A stretch of DNA of 64,000 nt from Schumannella sp. 10F1B-5-1. GTDB taxonomy: Bacteria > Actinomycetota > Actinomycetes > Actinomycetales > Microbacteriaceae. The notes below the pieces were generated by a model. That model was given only the letters and a program-made list of their open reading frames with translations. It was not told the DNA's origin and did not search any database. Position numbers and translations under genes: made by a program. Shown here one piece after another: positions 60,968 through 64,000 of this stretch. The stretch spans positions 124,001-188,000 of the forward strand of contig NZ_VHQH01000001.1 in NCBI RefSeq assembly GCF_006517535.1, in the 5' to 3' direction. Each line of letters begins with the position of its first letter. Positions within the stretch are counted from its first letter, which is position 1.

Positions 60968-63900
60968 TTGACCCACAGCCCGCTCTCCGCCGAAGACCTC
61001 CTCCGAGACGAACCACTTGATGTCATCGCGGCGGGTGGCTCGATCCCCGACAGTCTGGATCTACTCAACCACCGCAGCACAGCGCGGCGCGTGGCCGAAC
61101 TTGCGGCAACCGCCACTACCCACATGAACATCGCCATCTTCGGCCCGTGGGGGTCGGGGAAGAGCAGTTTCTTCGGCTTGCTCGAGAAAGAGCTCGCGAA
61201 ACTGCCGGAACAACCGACTGCGCTGCGGTTCGACGCATGGAAGAACGCGGGCGACAACTTCCAGGCCAACTTCCTCGCTGAGGTCGGCCGCCAACTGGAC
61301 CAAAACGACGTCGACGAGCGGCTTTTCACATCGAAGAGATCCGTCAGATTGCCATTCGGGCTTCATCGTCTTGACAAGACGAAACGGCGCAGAGCCGTCG
61401 TTGCAACTTCGCTGATCGGCGCCGCGATCGTCCTTGGTCTCCCCGCACTGTGGGCCCGAATCGCGATGCTCTCGGACCCGAAGCTTGAGTTCGTCCCGAC
61501 GTTCGCGGCGAACGTGCTCGGCTTCGCGGGTGTTGCCGCAAGCGGATCGCTGATCTTCGTACTACTCGGGCTTCTCATGACTCTGACCCGGGTTGACGTT
61601 GAGGAATCTCGCCCGAGCTCGGTCGCCCAGTTCCGTCAGATCTTCGACTCGATGTTGAAGAAAAAGCGGCGCTACGTCGTACTCGTCGATGAGCTGGACC
61701 GCTGTGATCCGGACGCTGTCATGGACACCTTGGAGGGCCTGAGAACCTTTCTCGGCCACGATCGCTGCGTCTTCGTGGTCGCTTTCGATCGAGCAGCAGT
61801 AGCAGCGACAATCGCCCGGCATCATCGAGGCGGAGCTCCTGTAGAGCCCAGCGCGCCGTACTACGCAACTTCGGGTGAATACCTCGACAAGATCTTCCAG
61901 TTTCAGATCTCTCTTCCGCCGCAGCCACGGCATGTTGCGCGGCGCTATGCACTTTCACTCGTCGCCGACAAGGGCGGGATATGGGCAGAACTACGCGCGT
62001 CCGGAAATCAGAGGCTTGAACGTGTTGTGAACGCGGTCTCCCCGATTCACCTACGGAGTCCGCGCCGGACGAAGGTACTGCTCAACGATTTCGCAGTGAA
62101 CGCGCGACTCTACGAGTCCATGGGGTTCGATTGGCTCGGCAGGTCTGAGGAGATCGCAGTCTGGACAGCGATCCAGACCGAGTTCCCCACGCTCGCGCGC
62201 GAGATGGAGATCGAGCCACGAGCGCTCGACCGCAACCTGGAAGCCGCCCGCGCCAACGACTCCGCTGAACTGATTCAGCCGGTCGACGAAGTCGTTGCGC
62301 CCGAACCAAGCGCAGAGGGAGCAAGCAAGTTCCGAGAAGGCGTCGCCCTTGATCTCGCGGCTGAACTTGGCCAGTACCTTCGCCGGTTGAGTGAGAGCGG
62401 TTACGCCCTTCCCCGTCAAGACCTGGTGCTCATGCACGCCGGCGGCGACCTCCTTAACTTCGACGACCCAGCGATCTACAACATGGTGCTCGACGTAGAG
62501 GGCCCTGCGAGATCCGATCTAACTCAAGCTCTCATGGACGCGTCCGATCACGATCGCGAAGGCGCGCTTCGCTACTTGCTGGAACAGCGAGAAGGCGCGT
62601 TTTTTTCGGAATCCTGTCTGGTTCGGTCACTCAGCCCATCCGAGATCAGTACTCGGCTGAGCTCTCGCGCATCGTGTCTGCCGGGCTCACCTCCACCGTC
62701 GTCGACGCCAATTCGATGTCCGGGTATCTGCTCAGTGCTCTGGATCAACCGCAGATGCTCTCGACGGCACTCGCCGCGGCGATCGACCGAATCGACACCG
62801 ACACGCTTCTCAGAAGTGTCGTCCCTGAAATGAGCGACGAGCAGCTGGGCGCAGCGGCAGAAGCACTCCTCGACGCGGCAGTTCCGCATGGCGCGGACGA
62901 AGGCGCGTACCTCCCCGAACTCCTTCGCAGGCTTGGCAGGTCTGTCGAGGAGGTGGATTCGAGCATGATTCTGCAGGCGTTGAATCGCGCCTTCCGGGTG
63001 CCCGAACTCATCATTCATGAGCCAGCTAGCACCGCGACTGTCGCAGTCAATGAAGCGAAGGTCCTCAATGAAGCCGAGAAGAATGACCGAGCAGCACGAA
63101 TTCTCGAACTCTCCACAAGAGCCAGCGATATCGCGGACGTACGAGCCGATGTCGCCGAACATTCCGAGGTATTCGGGGCCATCCAGCAGTTCCTGCTCGA
63201 AGTGGGCGAGCTGGACGAAAAGACCCTTCTGAACCAACACGATGAAGTCTTCAACGGCGGCGTTCCGAACATCGCGCCCGAGCACCAGTTGCGATTGGCG
63301 CTCGTCGCGATCGCACGGCGTCCGTCGGGGGCCGCTTGGCGATGGATCTCGACGGTAGAACGGCTGGCGGGTGTTACTGCCGATACAGAACTCACCGAGA
63401 ATGCAATCGAGACTGTTGCACGACGCTTCGTTGGGGGATTTGCGGCGGACGTGCGCGCGAACGCGCTCAGTAACTACCGGCACTTGAAGCTCGTTGCAAC
63501 GCCGACTCCGGTCTCGCACAGTGGCGTGCTCAGTATCCTCGACATGCACGTAGCTGGCGCGGACTCGGAATGGGACGCATCAATGCTGAGCGACACTGCT
63601 GACTTCCTCGATGCCGGCGAGAGCGCGGAACCCGGCATCGGCTTCTCAGCGCTGCAGGCAACTCTCGTTCTCAACATCCTCGAGTCCGGCGCCGAAGACG
63701 CTCAGACGGACGGCCTTCTAGCCATATCTGAGAGGGCCGCTGCCCCCGCCGAGTTCTCTCTTGCTTTGAAGAGCAACGTAGAGATGAGCATCGAGGCGAA
63801 TCCGCTTCTAGGCCGAATGATCGCAAGGGCGGATGCCGCCGCCTCTGCCATTTCGAATAAGCCCCACGCCTCGTTGACGGCAGATGAAGTGACGGTGCTC

Positions 63901-64000
63901 ACGGAGTACGAGCCCAGCATCGCCGACACCTGGGCGAGGTCCGGTCCGACCGCGGATGAAATCATTGCGGTCGCGGACGAGAGCGACATCCTCGTATCAA
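60968..64000 (+). pseudogene. KAP-family P-loop NTPase, frameshifted at a T7 run and cut by window edge
   Basis: TTG 60968 with AAGGA upstream. The frame-1 part has Walker A FGPWGSGKSSF (58-68), two membrane helices (~143-163 and ~183-208), and Walker B YVVLVDELDRCDPDAV (~239-254), the KAP layout with helices between the two motifs. At 62600-62606 (seven T) the frame breaks: frame 1 stops at 62833 with a junk tail, while the next frame is fully open from the T-run to base 64000 (FGILSGSVTQPIRDQYSAEL ... ). An eight-T run would join them into one protein of more than 1000 aa. KAP NTPases are membrane-linked and frequent in defence and plasmid contexts. Could be a mutation, slippage site or sequencing error. 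Confidence 0.82.

Overview
The window is high-GC DNA with strong G/C third-position codon bias, very short intergenic gaps and many 4-bp start/stop overlaps. Gene content (a DUF7882-type small protein, a single-chain phosphoketolase, LCP cell-wall ligase, CsbD, many TetR/MarR/VOC proteins) points to an actinobacterium, most likely of the family Microbacteriaceae. The genus cannot be read from the sequence.

Positions 1-15.3 kb look like ordinary chromosome: two divergent MarR regulators, an NAD-dependent epimerase, a zinc alcohol dehydrogenase, a phosphoketolase, an NmrA-type oxidoreductase, a FUSC-type membrane protein with a run of small conserved proteins, a BLUF blue-light sensor, an AI-2E-family permease, and a TetR-controlled three-gene redox/membrane operon whose probable operator is a 24-bp palindrome at 14644-14667.

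Positions 15.3-17.7 kb are a scar of a mobile element. The last part of a MobF-type relaxase and the last ~43 residues of a tyrosine integrase lie head to head beside a tRNA-Ser(GCU) gene. Three small membrane/glycine-rich ORFs precede them.

Positions 17.7-36.9 kb return to chromosomal genes: LCP protein, AlkX/YcaQ-like glycosylase family protein, VOC proteins, a Gfo/Idh/MocA oxidoreductase next to a GntR regulator, methylmalonate-semialdehyde dehydrogenase, gluconokinase with LysR, two MFS exporters (one with a co-transcribed TetR), CsbD, a quinone-oxidoreductase-like protein, a DHFR-like protein and an unidentified 706-aa protein. This stretch holds two copies of a 79-bp hairpin repeat and three tandem repeats that each run across a stop codon.

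From about 37 kb to the right edge the DNA is an accessory island, beginning near a short sequence resembling the 3' end of a tRNA. It carries two large secreted polymorphic-toxin candidates, each followed by a 4-nt-overlapping candidate immunity gene: an RHS/YD-repeat protein (1860 aa), and an FN3/thrombospondin-3/VWA-like protein (1563 aa) ending in a PD-(D/E)XK nuclease-like domain. It then has an McrBC type IV restriction operon, a divergent MT-A70 adenine methyltransferase with a C-terminal HTH, and plasmid/ICE-type genes (ParB-like, DUF3846). The ParB-like gene has an in-frame TGA. The island ends, in this window, with a KAP-family P-loop NTPase whose frame is broken at a run of seven T and which runs off the right edge.

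The island appears to combine interbacterial competition, restriction-modification and mobile-element maintenance. The best candidates for unusual biology are the secreted VWA/nuclease toxin pair, the McrBC operon with an unfamiliar N-terminal domain facing a methyltransferase, the shared AGATCTAA motif before the methyltransferase and parB genes, the inverted-repeat segment at 59.5-59.7 kb, and the 79-bp gene-end hairpin family.
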